A stretch of 64,000 nt of DNA from positions 62,001 through 126,000 of the forward strand of contig CAIYWC010000037.1 in NCBI GenBank assembly GCA_903929795.1. Reading direction: 5' to 3'. Below the pieces are notes generated by a model. The model saw nothing but the letters and a program-made list of their open reading frames with translations. It searched no databases and was not told where the DNA came from. Source of the DNA: an uncultured Myxococcales bacterium. GTDB taxonomy: Bacteria > Myxococcota_A > UBA9042. A program made the translations under genes and the position numbers. Numbering within the stretch: position 1 is the first letter of the stretch; each line of letters opens with the position of its first letter. Shown here piece after piece: positions 16,540 through 25,675 of this stretch.

Positions 16540-18075
16540 CTAGAAAACCGGCGGTCGGTTGACGTCCGGCTTCTTTTCAGGTGGCTTGACGTCGGGCACT
16601 TTGACGTCGGGCTTGACGTCGGGCTTGTGAACCAATTGTTTCGCCTTGGGTTTCTCAATATCCGGCGCGATGTCGGGCGCGGCCGGCACGTCCGGTGGCA
16701 CATCGGGCTGAATGTCCGGCGCGGGCGGCACATCCGGCGTCTGCACGACGTCAGGCACCTCGGGCGGCGGCGTGGGCGGTTGGACAGCCGGCGGCGGCGC
16801 AGGCACGGGCGCGGGCGGCGTGCCGTTGCGGAGCGCCAAAAACGCACCCACGCCGATGACGGCAACTCCGGCCACGACCAGCCCGACCATCAAGCCGGTC
16901 CGGTTCGGCGGCGGCGCGGCGGCAGGCTCAGGACGGGGCGCGGAAACCGGTGCAACCGCGACCTTCGCTGGCGGCGGTGGAGCCGCGATCTTGGCCGGCG
17001 GTGGCGCTGCGACCCTTGCCGGCGGCGCCGCCGCGATCTGGGCCGCGGGTGGCGCTGCGACCTGCGCCGGCGGGCCCCCCCCTTGCAACAGCTGCTGCAG
17101 GTAGGCCGCCTCGCTGACGTCCAGCGCGGTTGTGGACCGATCATCCTCGCGCACCGCGTTGCGAATCGCCTCGGCAAAGGCCGCCACCGACGGATGCCGG
17201 TCACCGGGCCGTTTCTTCAGCGCGCGCTGCAGCTCGATCTCCAGCGCGGGCGGCAAGTCGCAGTCCAGCTTGATCTGGCGCACGGCCGGCGCCGCCGCAA
17301 TCGCCTGCTTTTTGGCGATTTCTTCCACAGACTTGCCGCGAAACGGCGCCTTGCCGGTCAGGGCTTCAAACAGCACGCAGCCCAGGATGTACACGTCCGT
17401 CGCAGGCGTCGCGCCGTCGGCCAGATCGGGCGGCCGGTATTGCGCCAGGTAGCCGGGGTCCAGCGCGCCGCGCTCCGTCCACCGCGGCTTGCCGTTGCCG
17501 GTCGCGTCGCCATACGCCACGTGCGCGGGCGTGATGGGCGCGGTCGGGCGCGCGCGCGCCAGCAGCTCCGCCAGGTCGGACACGCGGCCCACAGCGAGGT
17601 TGGTGGGCAGCGCGCCCGAGGTCTCGATCAGCTTGGCCAGCGTCGTCAGCGGCGGGGTCGGCGGCGGCGGCGCGGACGCCGGCTCGACCGGCTGGGGCGC
17701 GGCCGGACGCGGCGCAGGCACTGCGGCCGAGGCGGGCCGGATCGGCGCCGGCACCGGCTTGAGCTGGCTGGTCACCGGCCGCTGCATCGGTGGAATCGTC
17801 TTCTGGGGCGGCGGCGGCACGCCGGGCTTGGGGACCACCGCGGGGCGCTGCAGCGCGCTCAGGTCAAAGGCTTGGGTCGCGTCTTCGACACCGGTTTCGC
17901 GGTCCTGCAAGGCCGCCGTCAGCTGCTGGAGCTGGCCCGCGCCCACGCCGACCAGCGTCGGCATATGCCGTTCCGCCTGGGGCGGCTCGGGCGAGACGAG
18001 CGTGCTGCCGTCCTGCGGGCAAAAGGCGATGCCGTCGGGCTGGGTCGCATGGCATTTGGGGCAGACTTTCGCCAC
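16540..18075 (-). CDS. Zinc-ribbon membrane pseudokinase with Pro/Ala-rich and Asp-Val-Lys tails
   Basis: A 511-residue protein from GTG18075 (GGAG 8 nt upstream). The order is: zinc ribbon at residues 5-19 (CPKCH...CPQDG); Pro-rich linker; a kinase C-lobe-like segment at about 150-300 with YRPPDLADGATPATDVYILGCVLFEALTGKAPF and a closing RPGDRHPSVAAFAEAI; Ala/Pro repeats; a membrane helix near 393-415; and a periplasmic tail rich in Pro, Asp, Val and Lys. The ATP-binding Gly loop, the VAIK lysine, HRD and DFG are all missing, so it cannot be an active Ser/Thr kinase. It could be a scaffold. The GT39 gene ends 89 bp upstream. Confidence 0.78.
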   Translation of the reverse strand: MAKVCPKCHATQPDGIAFCPQDGSTLVSPEPPQAERHMPTLVGVGAGQLQQLTAALQDRETGVEDATQAFDLSALQRPAVVPKPGVPPPPQKTIPPMQRPVTSQLKPVPAPIRPASAAVPAPRPAAPQPVEPASAPPPPTPPLTTLAKLIETSGALPTNLAVGRVSDLAELLARARPTAPITPAHVAYGDATGNGKPRWTERGALDPGYLAQYRPPDLADGATPATDVYILGCVLFEALTGKAPFRGKSVEEIAKKQAIAAAPAVRQIKLDCDLPPALEIELQRALKKRPGDRHPSVAAFAEAIRNAVREDDRSTTALDVSEAAYLQQLLQGGGPPAQVAAPPAAQIAAAPPARVAAPPPAKIAAPPPPAKVAVAPVSAPRPEPAAAPPPNRTGLMVGLVVAGVAVIGVGAFLALRNGTPPAPVPAPPPAVQPPTPPPEVPDVVQTPDVPPAPDIQPDVPPDVPAAPDIAPDIEKPKAKQLVHKPDVKPDVKVPDVKPPEKKPDVNRPPVF

Positions 18076-18164
18076 GGGGGAGGCTCCAACCGGCAACCGC
18101 GCCCAGTATGACGCGACCGCGGGCGACTGACAACGACGAGCGGACGCCCGACGGGCGCTTGCGC

Positions 18165-20660
18165 TCAGAAGCTCGGATTGGGCGAGCTCGCCTCCTCGTC
18201 CTTCTCCGGTTTGGCCGCCGGCCGCGGCTTCGCGGGCTTGGCAGGCGCCTTCGCGTCGGCCGGGTCGCCCTCCTCCAGCATGCACTTGGCCAGTTCGAAA
18301 TACGCGGAATCATTGCTAATCAGCCGACAGTCCCAGTCCTTGATCTTCTCGAATCCCGGGGTCTTCGCGTCGCGCAGCTTCTTGGATTCCGCCTTGACCT
18401 TGGACTCGAAGCCGCCCAGGCGGCCGCGCTCCAAAAGCGCGTAAAAGTTGTGGCCGTGGTTGAAATCCTTGAGATACGGCTCCAGCTGCGTGGCCTTGTT
18501 CAGCGGGCGGATCTCGTTGTTGCTGTAGAACGTCTCGCCGCGCCAGGTGATCAGCCAGCTGACGATGTCCTCCTGGCACACGCGCTTGGTGCGGCTGTCG
18601 AGGAATTCCGGGATCGCGCCCAAGCCCACGCGCGACAGCAGCGGCGTGTAGGCTTCCGTGATCGCCGGCGGGTTTGGATGCAAGTGGCAGTCGCCGTAAT
18701 ACGCCTCGAACAGGTATTTTTGGCTCCAGTGCGGCGCGAGCGACGGCATGTAGTAATTCAGCGCCCAGAACGCCACGAGTCCGGCGGTCGCCGTCAGCAG
18801 CCACAGGCCCACGCGCCGCAGCTTTTGCCACAGCAGCAGCAGCATCGCCGCGCCGCCGAGCCCGGCGACAATCGGGATGAACGTCTCAAAGCGAAACCAC
18901 TGGATTGTCAAGATGTTAGCGACCATCGGCCCGACGTTCTTGCCAAACGGCGCGTCGCCCCAGGTCTGCGCCGGCACCGGATCCTGGTTCCAGCGGATGA
19001 CGCCGTTCATGTCGAACGGCATGTTTTCCGGCATCGGCCGGTCGTACTTGTAGGTGAACAGGTTGCGCAAGTTCTGGTAATCGCCCAGCAAATTCACAAC
19101 AACCGCGCCGAAAATCAGCAGGCCCAGCAGCATGACCAGGCGCGCGCGCGGCCGCTTGTCGTCCAGCGCCTCGTCCAGCAGGAACGCGATGAGCACCGTC
19201 AGCGCCGGCACGCCGGGCAAAATGTAGTGGTGAAAGCGCGTGGAGCTGGCCGTGAAAACCAGAAATGAAATCAGGAACCACGCGAACAGAAACGCTTTCC
19301 AGTGCTGCACGGTCGCGGCGACGGACTCCGCGGGCGAAGCATCGCTCGGCAGGTCGCGCGCGGTGCGAATCGACGACACGGCGGCGATCAGCGCAAGTGG
19401 CGCCAAGGCCGACCACGGAAACAGCCCGTAACCCAGCCATTCCACAAAGTATTCAAACGTGCCGGTGTCGATCTGGTGCACGCCAGCGCCAACGCGGTTG
19501 AAGTGGTCGTGGATGAAGAACCGCTGGTAGTACGGCATGCCGTGGCGGCAGAACATCGCGACGTACCAGGGCAGCACGGTCAGGAAGAACAAGGGGACGC
19601 CGCGCGCCAACTCCAGCTTGGCCAGCAGGCCCCACTGCCGCGAAACACCGAAGTAAATCAGCAGGATCGCACCCGGCAGCATGAAGCCCAGCAGGCCCTT
19701 GGCGTAGGTCGCCTGCGCAAACAGCATGAACCCACATAGCAGCAGGTACTTGCGCAGCCAGCGGTCGCGAAACGCCAGGTCCCAGCCCTCGGCGGTCTTG
19801 CGCTGCTGCCAGACCGGCACGGCGACGGCGGCAAGAATTCCAATAAAAACAGGGACATAAAACAGCAAGTGATACACGCCGTTTTGCTGGATGATGTCGC
19901 CCCACGCGGCGATGCCCGTCAGGCCCTGACCGGCGTTGGCCTGGAACAGGTCGGTCGAGATGATGACCAGCTGCGGCACGACGTTGAGCACGACAAAGCC
20001 GAGAAAGCCAAGTGTGGCCCAGAAGAAGCCGCGCTCGGTCAGTTGCTCGCGCTTGCCAAAGATCGCGACCGCGAAAAAGCACAGGCCAATCGTCAGCGTG
20101 GCGACAAACGGGTTGTCCGTCTGCGCCTGGCGGCTGACCATGTAGACGAACGGCGACAGCGCCGTCACGGCCAGCGCGATGAGCGCCATGCGCCGCGAGA
20201 CGATGCGCTCCAGCGCCAGGTAAATCGCCGAGCACATCGACGCGCCCAGCAGCGCCTGCGGCAAGCGCAGCGCCCAGTCGGTCAGGCCGATCAGCTTGAG
20301 AAAGGTCAGCTCTGACCAGAAAATGTAGATGGGCTTGGAGTAAAACCACTCGCCGCCGATGGGTTCCGTGCCGATCTGCGTGCGGTAGCCCCACCATGGG
20401 TTCACCCAGTCGTAGGACTCGTACATCGTCCGGGCGACTTCGCCGTAATGCGTTTCCCACGGATCCCACAGGCCAAACGACCCGCAGTTCATCACGTACA
20501 GCGCGAACACCGCGCCGATCGCCAGCCAGCGGATCAGCCGGTCGCGTGGACCCGGCTCGAACGGCGCGATGTCCTGCGCGCGGGCGAGAATCGGCAGAAG
20601 CGCGCGGCGCGCGGGCGCTGCAACGGCGGAGTCCAGAGCGGATTGGGACAATTCGGTCAT
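18165..20660 (-). CDS. Glycosyltransferase family 39 (ArnT/PMT-like) membrane protein
   Basis: An 831-residue polytopic protein with about a dozen membrane helices, starting at ATG20660. The first periplasmic loop has WDPWETHYGEVARTMYES, matching the acidic motif that serves catalysis in GT39/GT83 enzymes, followed by YSKPIYIFWSELTFLKLIG. These enzymes transfer sugars from polyprenyl-phosphate donors to lipids or proteins on the periplasmic face. The last about 200 residues are soluble, with a charged Lys/Pro-rich C-terminus. The acceptor is unknown. The promoter overlaps the end of the upstream matrixin gene. Confidence 0.85.
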   Translation of the reverse strand: MTELSQSALDSAVAAPARRALLPILARAQDIAPFEPGPRDRLIRWLAIGAVFALYVMNCGSFGLWDPWETHYGEVARTMYESYDWVNPWWGYRTQIGTEPIGGEWFYSKPIYIFWSELTFLKLIGLTDWALRLPQALLGASMCSAIYLALERIVSRRMALIALAVTALSPFVYMVSRQAQTDNPFVATLTIGLCFFAVAIFGKREQLTERGFFWATLGFLGFVVLNVVPQLVIISTDLFQANAGQGLTGIAAWGDIIQQNGVYHLLFYVPVFIGILAAVAVPVWQQRKTAEGWDLAFRDRWLRKYLLLCGFMLFAQATYAKGLLGFMLPGAILLIYFGVSRQWGLLAKLELARGVPLFFLTVLPWYVAMFCRHGMPYYQRFFIHDHFNRVGAGVHQIDTGTFEYFVEWLGYGLFPWSALAPLALIAAVSSIRTARDLPSDASPAESVAATVQHWKAFLFAWFLISFLVFTASSTRFHHYILPGVPALTVLIAFLLDEALDDKRPRARLVMLLGLLIFGAVVVNLLGDYQNLRNLFTYKYDRPMPENMPFDMNGVIRWNQDPVPAQTWGDAPFGKNVGPMVANILTIQWFRFETFIPIVAGLGGAAMLLLLWQKLRRVGLWLLTATAGLVAFWALNYYMPSLAPHWSQKYLFEAYYGDCHLHPNPPAITEAYTPLLSRVGLGAIPEFLDSRTKRVCQEDIVSWLITWRGETFYSNNEIRPLNKATQLEPYLKDFNHGHNFYALLERGRLGGFESKVKAESKKLRDAKTPGFEKIKDWDCRLISNDSAYFELAKCMLEEGDPADAKAPAKPAKPRPAAKPEKDEEASSPNPSF

Positions 20661-20699
20661 GCACTTCCCGGCGAAAGCGGCCCAAAAAGACCGCTGCGG

Positions 20700-20728
20700 C
20701 TTCTATCGGTCGAGGCCAGCAAAGTCAA
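20700..20728 (-). promoter_or_regulatory. Candidate promoter of the GT39 gene
   Basis: Minus strand TTGACT (20728-20723), 17 nt spacer, TAGAAG (20705-20700), 40 nt before ATG20660. The -35 overlaps the last codon and stop of the matrixin gene. Confidence 0.45.
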
Positions 20729-21591
20729 TTGCGCGACCGGCGGATTGTAGCCCAAGCGGCCAGCAAAAGCAGGAGGGGCCAGCCGCTGGCGATCCGACCG
20801 GCCGCGCAGCCGCTGGCTTTGGGCGGGTCGTTGCAGGCGCTGCAGGTCGTGCGGTAAGTGGTGCAGATGCCGGCGGTGTCGTCGGCGGCCAGTGTGCGCT
20901 TCTTGGTCTCGCCGGGGTCCGCACCCGCGTACATCGTCGCTTCCGGGTCGAGGCTGTGATCCAGGCCCAGCACGTGGCCAAATTCATGGGTCAGTGTGCT
21001 TTGCAGGTCATAGGCCCCTGCCGCGCAGTTCGGCGCGACGCAGAAATCGTGGCCCCAGTCGTCCAGCAGCACGTCCGCATCGCGCACCGCGCCGGAATTG
21101 CGGTCATAGGTCAGCACCGTCAGCGCGACGACCAGGTTGCTGACGCCTTGCGCTTGCCAGGTTTGCGCGTCGTGGACGAAATTGACCCAGTTGCCGTTGC
21201 CCGCGACCGAGGCGCAGCTGCCGTCGGAAGCGGTGCCGATGCACTGCGCGCCGATCGGCGTCGGCGTCCCGCGCGGCAGCCACTGGAATTGCTGGCCCAG
21301 CGGGTTCAGCGCGCACGTTTGCGGCGTCGAGAGGCCGTTGACGCAGCCCGCGCACAGGCCACACTGCACGTCCTGCCAGGTCTGACCGGACGCCGCCGCG
21401 ATCGCCTGGACGTCCACATTCGCCAGGCCATCGAGCACCGTCGCGTCCAACGCCAGCGGAACCGTCGTGACCGGCCAGCGGATGCCACAGCCCTGCAGCG
21501 CGCCGTTGTCGTCCGGCGGCAGCGTGCGGTATTGCACCCAAGCCCACGCTGGCTGCGCCACGAACAGCAGCAGCCACGCCAGCTTGTTCAC
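20725..21591 (-). CDS. Secreted matrixin-type zinc metalloprotease with MYXO-CTERM-like tail
   Basis: A 288-residue protein from GTG21591, which overlaps the preceding stop in GTGA. A signal peptide ends at about residue 17 (PAWA). The zinc site HEFGHVLGLDHS, near residues 198-209, is the full metzincin HExxHxxGxxH motif, so it should be an active M10-type peptidase. Many Cys residues suggest disulphides. The C-terminus has SGC, a hydrophobic helix (WPLLLLLAAWATI) and a basic end (RRSRN), the architecture of MYXO-CTERM sorting tails, which are cut by a myxosortase and leave the protein lipid-anchored. It is the last gene of a five-gene operon. Confidence 0.87.
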   Translation of the reverse strand: MNKLAWLLLFVAQPAWAWVQYRTLPPDDNGALQGCGIRWPVTTVPLALDATVLDGLANVDVQAIAAASGQTWQDVQCGLCAGCVNGLSTPQTCALNPLGQQFQWLPRGTPTPIGAQCIGTASDGSCASVAGNGNWVNFVHDAQTWQAQGVSNLVVALTVLTYDRNSGAVRDADVLLDDWGHDFCVAPNCAAGAYDLQSTLTHEFGHVLGLDHSLDPEATMYAGADPGETKKRTLAADDTAGICTTYRTTCSACNDPPKASGCAAGRIASGWPLLLLLAAWATIRRSRN

Positions 21592-22700
21592 TTGCAAAAG
21601 CCGAACCCGGCGGGAATACCGCTGGCGCTCGCCAAGCCAAAGCCGGTGCAGGCGCCGGTCGCGCAGGGGTGTTTGGTGTCGCAGATCGGCGTGCAGGCGC
21701 TGGCGATGCAGACAAGGCCGCCGCCGCACAGGCTCGTGGCGCTGCAGGGCTGGCCGGCGGTCGCGGTGCCGGACGTGCCGCAGACGGTGCTGACGGCGCG
21801 CACGTAGTTGCCGCCGGCGATGAGCGTCGGCAGGCAGTTCTGGCCGATGGGGCACGTCGTGCCGCCGGCTTCGTCGGCGAACGGCGCGCAGGCGGTGTCG
21901 CAGATGCCAGCGCGCGGCGCGTCGCTGACGATGTCGCACTGCAGGCCGGCTTTGCAATCGCTGACTTGCTGGCACAGGTGTTGGCACGTCCCGTCGCTGC
22001 CAGCGCTGCCGGTGTTGCGCACGCACAGGCTGCCGGCGGCGCAGCCGGTCTCGGTGGCGGACTGCGTGCACGCGTTGCCTTCGGCCGTCGGGCTGGCGGC
22101 GAGCGGCACGCAGCCGGTGGTGAGGATCGGCGTGTTGGCGGGTGTCTCAGCGACGACGACGCACGCGTCCCCTGTCTTGCAGTCGTTGGCGAGCACGTCG
22201 CAGCACAGGCTGTCGGCCTGCGTCGGATCGACGTAGGTCACGGTGGCGTCGCACGTCAGGCTGCCGTTGTCGTAGTGGTAGAAACCGTTGCTGGCGGAGT
22301 CGAAGCTGCCGCTGAAGTTCTCGCTGCCGTCGGTGCTGGCGAGCGTGAAGTCGTTGCCCTTGAGCGTGCCGCTCCACGTGCGGTAGTCGCCGACCCACGT
22401 GAGGTTGCAGTCCTTGGCCAGCATGCAGCCGAACGTGATGGACGAGGCGCCGCCGGTGCACGTGCCGTCGATCGCGTACGCGCCGGCGCGGGACGCGCAG
22501 CTGGGGATGAAGACGTCATTTGCCCCGTCGAGCTTGGTATCCGGCGCAGACGTCGCGTCGGTGCCGGCGATCGCGTCGGTGCCAACGGCGTCAGAGCCGG
22601 TTGCGGCGTCATCAGCCACATCGGCGCCGTCGCTGGTGGCCGTCTTGCTGCCACAAGCCGCCAGCGCGACGATCGCGCACAAGCCAATGAATTTACGCAT
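21588..22700 (-). CDS. Cys-rich lipoprotein
   Basis: A 370-residue lipoprotein with lipobox LAAC at about residue 16 and an Asp/Ala/Thr-rich linker to about residue 60. The rest contains more than 30 Cys residues in irregular CxxG- and CxxxC-like spacing (for example CCDVLANDCKTGDACVV and CSATSLCGGGLVC). This is the Cys-rich pattern often seen in surface proteins of myxobacteria-like genomes. No catalytic motif is visible. It overlaps the matrixin start by 4 nt and lies 16 nt after the TPR lipoprotein, so it may act with the protease on the surface. Confidence 0.82.
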   Translation of the reverse strand: MRKFIGLCAIVALAACGSKTATSDGADVADDAATGSDAVGTDAIAGTDATSAPDTKLDGANDVFIPSCASRAGAYAIDGTCTGGASSITFGCMLAKDCNLTWVGDYRTWSGTLKGNDFTLASTDGSENFSGSFDSASNGFYHYDNGSLTCDATVTYVDPTQADSLCCDVLANDCKTGDACVVVAETPANTPILTTGCVPLAASPTAEGNACTQSATETGCAAGSLCVRNTGSAGSDGTCQHLCQQVSDCKAGLQCDIVSDAPRAGICDTACAPFADEAGGTTCPIGQNCLPTLIAGGNYVRAVSTVCGTSGTATAGQPCSATSLCGGGLVCIASACTPICDTKHPCATGACTGFGLASASGIPAGFGFCK

Positions 22701-22716
22701 GAATTGTCTCCGGAAT

Positions 22717-23592
22717 TTACGAACCCTTCAAGTGCCGCAGCATCCGCACCGCCGTCTGCACCGCCGCATCGTTTTGGTGCGCGGTGCCCTGGGACTGCAG
22801 AATGAATGTGCGAAGTGCCTGAATCGCCGCGTCTTTTTCGCCCAGCTGCAGCAGCGCGCTGGCATAGTTCAGGTGCACGCCCGGCCGCGCCTTGGGATGC
22901 GCCGCCGCCGCCGCCAGCACGGTCTTGGCGCGATCGGGCCGACCGAGGTCCAGCCAGGTCAGGCCCAGAGCCTCTTGAATTTCAACGCTCTGCGGCGCAA
23001 ACCGCTGGCCTTCGGTCAGCACGTCGCGCGCCGCCTCGAACGCCTCGACCTGGCCGTAGACCTGCGCCAGCAGCACGTACGCCGGGGCAAAACCCGGATC
23101 GCCGGCAATCGCCGCGCGCAGCTCCTTGTCCGCCGTCACGCGATCCGGCGCGGCGCCATTCGGATTCACTTGATCGAGCGCCACGCGCGCCGCCAGCATG
23201 TGGCCGTTCGGGTGGCCCGGGTCCAGCTTCAGCAGCGCCGCGACCGCGTCCAGCGTGCCCTTGGCGTCGTGCAACTCATAGCGGGCCTTGGCCAAATTCA
23301 GCCACGCGTCGGCAAAAGTCGGGTCAGCGGCCACCGCGCGCTGCAGGGCATCGGCGGCGTCCTTGGGCTTGTCGCGCTTCAACTGCAGCACGCCGAGGTA
23401 ATAGAGCGTCTCGGCGTCTGCCGGTCGCAACCGCTGAGCTTCGTTCAGGAATGTTTCGGCGCGGGTGTAATCCTCGTGCTCCAGCGCTTCGACAGCCTGG
23501 TTGCTCGCGGCGACAAATTGCTTCTCTGTCGCGTCGCAGCCCGGCAGCGCCAGAGCGGCAATCAGCACCAAAGGCACAGCGCGCACAAACAT
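22717..23592 (-). CDS. TPR lipoprotein
   Basis: A 291-residue lipoprotein; ATG23592 is preferred because it opens the signal peptide directly (lipobox LPGC, Asp at +2). The mature part is a helical solenoid of about six to seven tetratricopeptide repeats, for example AETLYYLGVLQLKRDKPKDAADALQRAVAADPTF and NYASALLQLGEKDAAIQALRTF. It is a protein-interaction scaffold, probably periplasmic. It lies 24 nt after the AgmX-like gene in the same operon. Confidence 0.85.
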   Translation of the reverse strand: MFVRAVPLVLIAALALPGCDATEKQFVAASNQAVEALEHEDYTRAETFLNEAQRLRPADAETLYYLGVLQLKRDKPKDAADALQRAVAADPTFADAWLNLAKARYELHDAKGTLDAVAALLKLDPGHPNGHMLAARVALDQVNPNGAAPDRVTADKELRAAIAGDPGFAPAYVLLAQVYGQVEAFEAARDVLTEGQRFAPQSVEIQEALGLTWLDLGRPDRAKTVLAAAAAHPKARPGVHLNYASALLQLGEKDAAIQALRTFILQSQGTAHQNDAAVQTAVRMLRHLKGS

Positions 23593-23616
23593 CGAGACCC
23601 CCGCGACGTCAGGCAA

Positions 23617-25284
23617 TCAATGCGATGCAAAGACGAATGGATACACGACGTTGGTAATACCGCCGCCCTTGGCCTGCGGGAATTTCCAAGCCTTGACGTT
23701 GTTCAGCACGCAGTTCTCGACACTGTCGTTGCCGATGGTCGACTCGTCGATCTTGACCGGGTTCACGGTGCCGTTGGGCTGGATGATGAACTTCACCTTG
23801 ATTTTGCCCGACAAATCCGGGTTGGTCTGCAAGCCCTTCTGGTAGCACGCCTTGATCGCGCCCATCTTGGTGGCGATGTAGGCCTTGATGACCGGCTTGG
23901 GCAGTTCGCCCGTCGCATCGCCGACGCTCCCGCCGACCCGCACCAGGTTCTGCCTTCTCTCCTGAACGTTGAGCGTGGGTTCCTTGCCGCCGCCGCTTGT
24001 GTCCTTGCCCAATCCGGAAGCGACCTGCCGGCCGGTCTCCGTGCCATCGCCCGCGCCGCGCCGTCCGCCGTTGGGATCACCCAGGGCACCGGCCGCGCGA
24101 TCGCTGGAATCCGCCGCTGCGTTTGCCACCGGGCCGCCTGAGCCGTCATCCTCGGCAAAAAGCTTGGTCGATGGCGTGTCCACGGCCTTGAGCGCGTCGT
24201 CGATCGCCGCCGTGTTCTTGGCCAGCTCATCCTTGACGATGTCGTGCACCTTGTCCTTGCGGTCTTCCTCGTTGAGCTTGTCCAGCTCGTTCTTGACCGC
24301 CTCGGCCTTTTTCTCCACCTGCGCGGGCGCAACGGGAATGGCTTCGGCTTCTTTCTTGTCGGCTTCCTTGGCCTGCTCTTCCTTCTTTTCTTCCGGCGCT
24401 TTCTCTTCTTGAATCAGGACTTCGATCGTCTCCGGCTTGCGCAGATCCTGCTCCACCTGCTCCAGATAGCTCAGCCGCGCGCGGTTGCGGAATTCCGCCG
24501 AGTTGAACCCGGCAAACAGCGGACCGCCCAGCAGCGCCAGCGCCAACAGCAGGCAAATCAGGAAGATCGTATTCTCGCGGCTCCACAGGCTCAGCGGCGG
24601 CGGCGGCGGCACGGCAGCGCGGCTGAGAAGGAACGTGAATTCGTCAAACTGCACAAACGCGTGCGTCGTCGCGGTGATCGGAATCGCCGGACCTTTCAAG
24701 CTCTCCGTGCCCGCGCGCAACGCCGCCAACTCGAAGGTCTTGCCGTCGACCAACACGCGACCCTGGGCGCTCGGATTGTCCACGCGCAGCGCAAAACCCG
24801 CGGTGGCGTGCGGCTCAACCAGCAGCGTCAGCTCATGGTCTTTCTTGCCCATCGCCTCGGGCGGCAGCGCAAAAGTGCCGTCTTCGCCGAGCGTGACCGG
24901 CACCGGCCGCGCAAAGAAGCGCGCGGCGTGGGTATCCCCGCGCCACAGCATGCGGACATCCAAGCCCAGCGGACCTGTCATTGGCTCGTCGCTGGGCTGC
25001 TGGAACGGATCGACGGCGGGCGGCGCCTTGGCAGCAGGCCCCTTGGCCTTTGCCGCGGTCGCCGGCGCGGACTTGTTCAGCGTCTGCGCATGCGCGGCCA
25101 GCGCGGCAACGTCAAGAACCGCAGTCGCTTCATCGGGTTCCGCGGGCAGCGGCACGACGTCAAGCAGCACGGTCGCGTCGGTCGGCGCGCCGACGGCAGG
25201 CAGATCCGCGCGTGTCGCTGCATGGCTTGCGGCTACGTCAGGTTGGTTCGCCGGCGTACCAGCGGTCCGGCTCTTCTTGGCCAT
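23617..25284 (-). CDS. AgmX/PglI C-terminal domain protein (TonB-like)
   Basis: A 555-residue protein. The N-terminal about 100 residues are Ala/Pro-rich. A beta-rich region at about 105-225 resembles the FHA-like domain common in these proteins. A membrane helix follows (NTIFLICLLLALALLGGPLFAG, near 238-260), then a long charged Glu/Lys coiled coil (about 265-355) and a C-terminal AgmX/PglI domain (KPVIKAYIATKMGAIKACYQKGL...KIKVKFIIQPNGTV...CVLNNVKAWKFPQ), a TonB-C relative. AgmX is linked to gliding and envelope energy coupling in Myxococcus. It follows the small secreted gene by 3 nt. Confidence 0.85.
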   Translation of the reverse strand: MAKKSRTAGTPANQPDVAASHAATRADLPAVGAPTDATVLLDVVPLPAEPDEATAVLDVAALAAHAQTLNKSAPATAAKAKGPAAKAPPAVDPFQQPSDEPMTGPLGLDVRMLWRGDTHAARFFARPVPVTLGEDGTFALPPEAMGKKDHELTLLVEPHATAGFALRVDNPSAQGRVLVDGKTFELAALRAGTESLKGPAIPITATTHAFVQFDEFTFLLSRAAVPPPPPLSLWSRENTIFLICLLLALALLGGPLFAGFNSAEFRNRARLSYLEQVEQDLRKPETIEVLIQEEKAPEEKKEEQAKEADKKEAEAIPVAPAQVEKKAEAVKNELDKLNEEDRKDKVHDIVKDELAKNTAAIDDALKAVDTPSTKLFAEDDGSGGPVANAAADSSDRAAGALGDPNGGRRGAGDGTETGRQVASGLGKDTSGGGKEPTLNVQERRQNLVRVGGSVGDATGELPKPVIKAYIATKMGAIKACYQKGLQTNPDLSGKIKVKFIIQPNGTVNPVKIDESTIGNDSVENCVLNNVKAWKFPQAKGGGITNVVYPFVFASH

Positions 25285-25287
25285 CGT

Positions 25288-25557
25288 CTACAGATCCTCA
25301 GCCGAACGGAACAGCTCAGCAAAGAAGTTCGTGCGAATGCGAATCAAGCTCTGGCGCTGGTTCTGCTTCACGTCGATGGTCCCGCCTTCCGGGCGGATGT
25401 AGGTCGCTTCGATGACGTCGTCTTCAAACGACACCGTGCGCGCCGCTTTGCCTTTGCCCTTGGTCTGGGCCTGCGCAACCGCCGGCGCCGCCAACGCCAC
25501 GAGCGCCAGCCCCACGAGCGCCAAGCGGCCAAGGTCGAGAAATGGTGGCGTTTTCAA
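25288..25557 (-). CDS. Small secreted protein heading the AgmX operon
   Basis: An 89-residue protein from TTG25557, supported by GAGGAGG 5 nt upstream. A signal peptide runs to about residue 27 (ALAAPAVAQA). The mature part is about 60 residues, ending in a conserved-looking stretch (SFEDDVIEATYIRPEGG...SLIRIRTNFFAELFRSAEDL). I cannot assign a family. The 3 nt gap to the AgmX-like gene suggests a shared function in the same envelope complex. Confidence 0.75.
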   Translation of the reverse strand: MKTPPFLDLGRLALVGLALVALAAPAVAQAQTKGKGKAARTVSFEDDVIEATYIRPEGGTIDVKQNQRQSLIRIRTNFFAELFRSAEDL

Positions 25558-25592
25558 GGGTGCCTCCTCAACGGCAAGACGAACCGGCTGGC

Positions 25593-25621
25593 AGTATGGC
25601 GCAAGCGCTGGGTCGACGCAA
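25593..25621 (-). promoter_or_regulatory. Candidate promoter of the AgmX-matrixin operon
   Basis: Minus strand TTGCGT (25621-25616), 17 nt spacer, CATACT (25598-25593), 35 nt before the TTG start at 25557. Confidence 0.4.
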
Positions 25622-25675
25622 TCTTGCCGCCCGACGCTCCCCCGTTTGACGCGCAGAAGTTGCGGACGATCTGGG

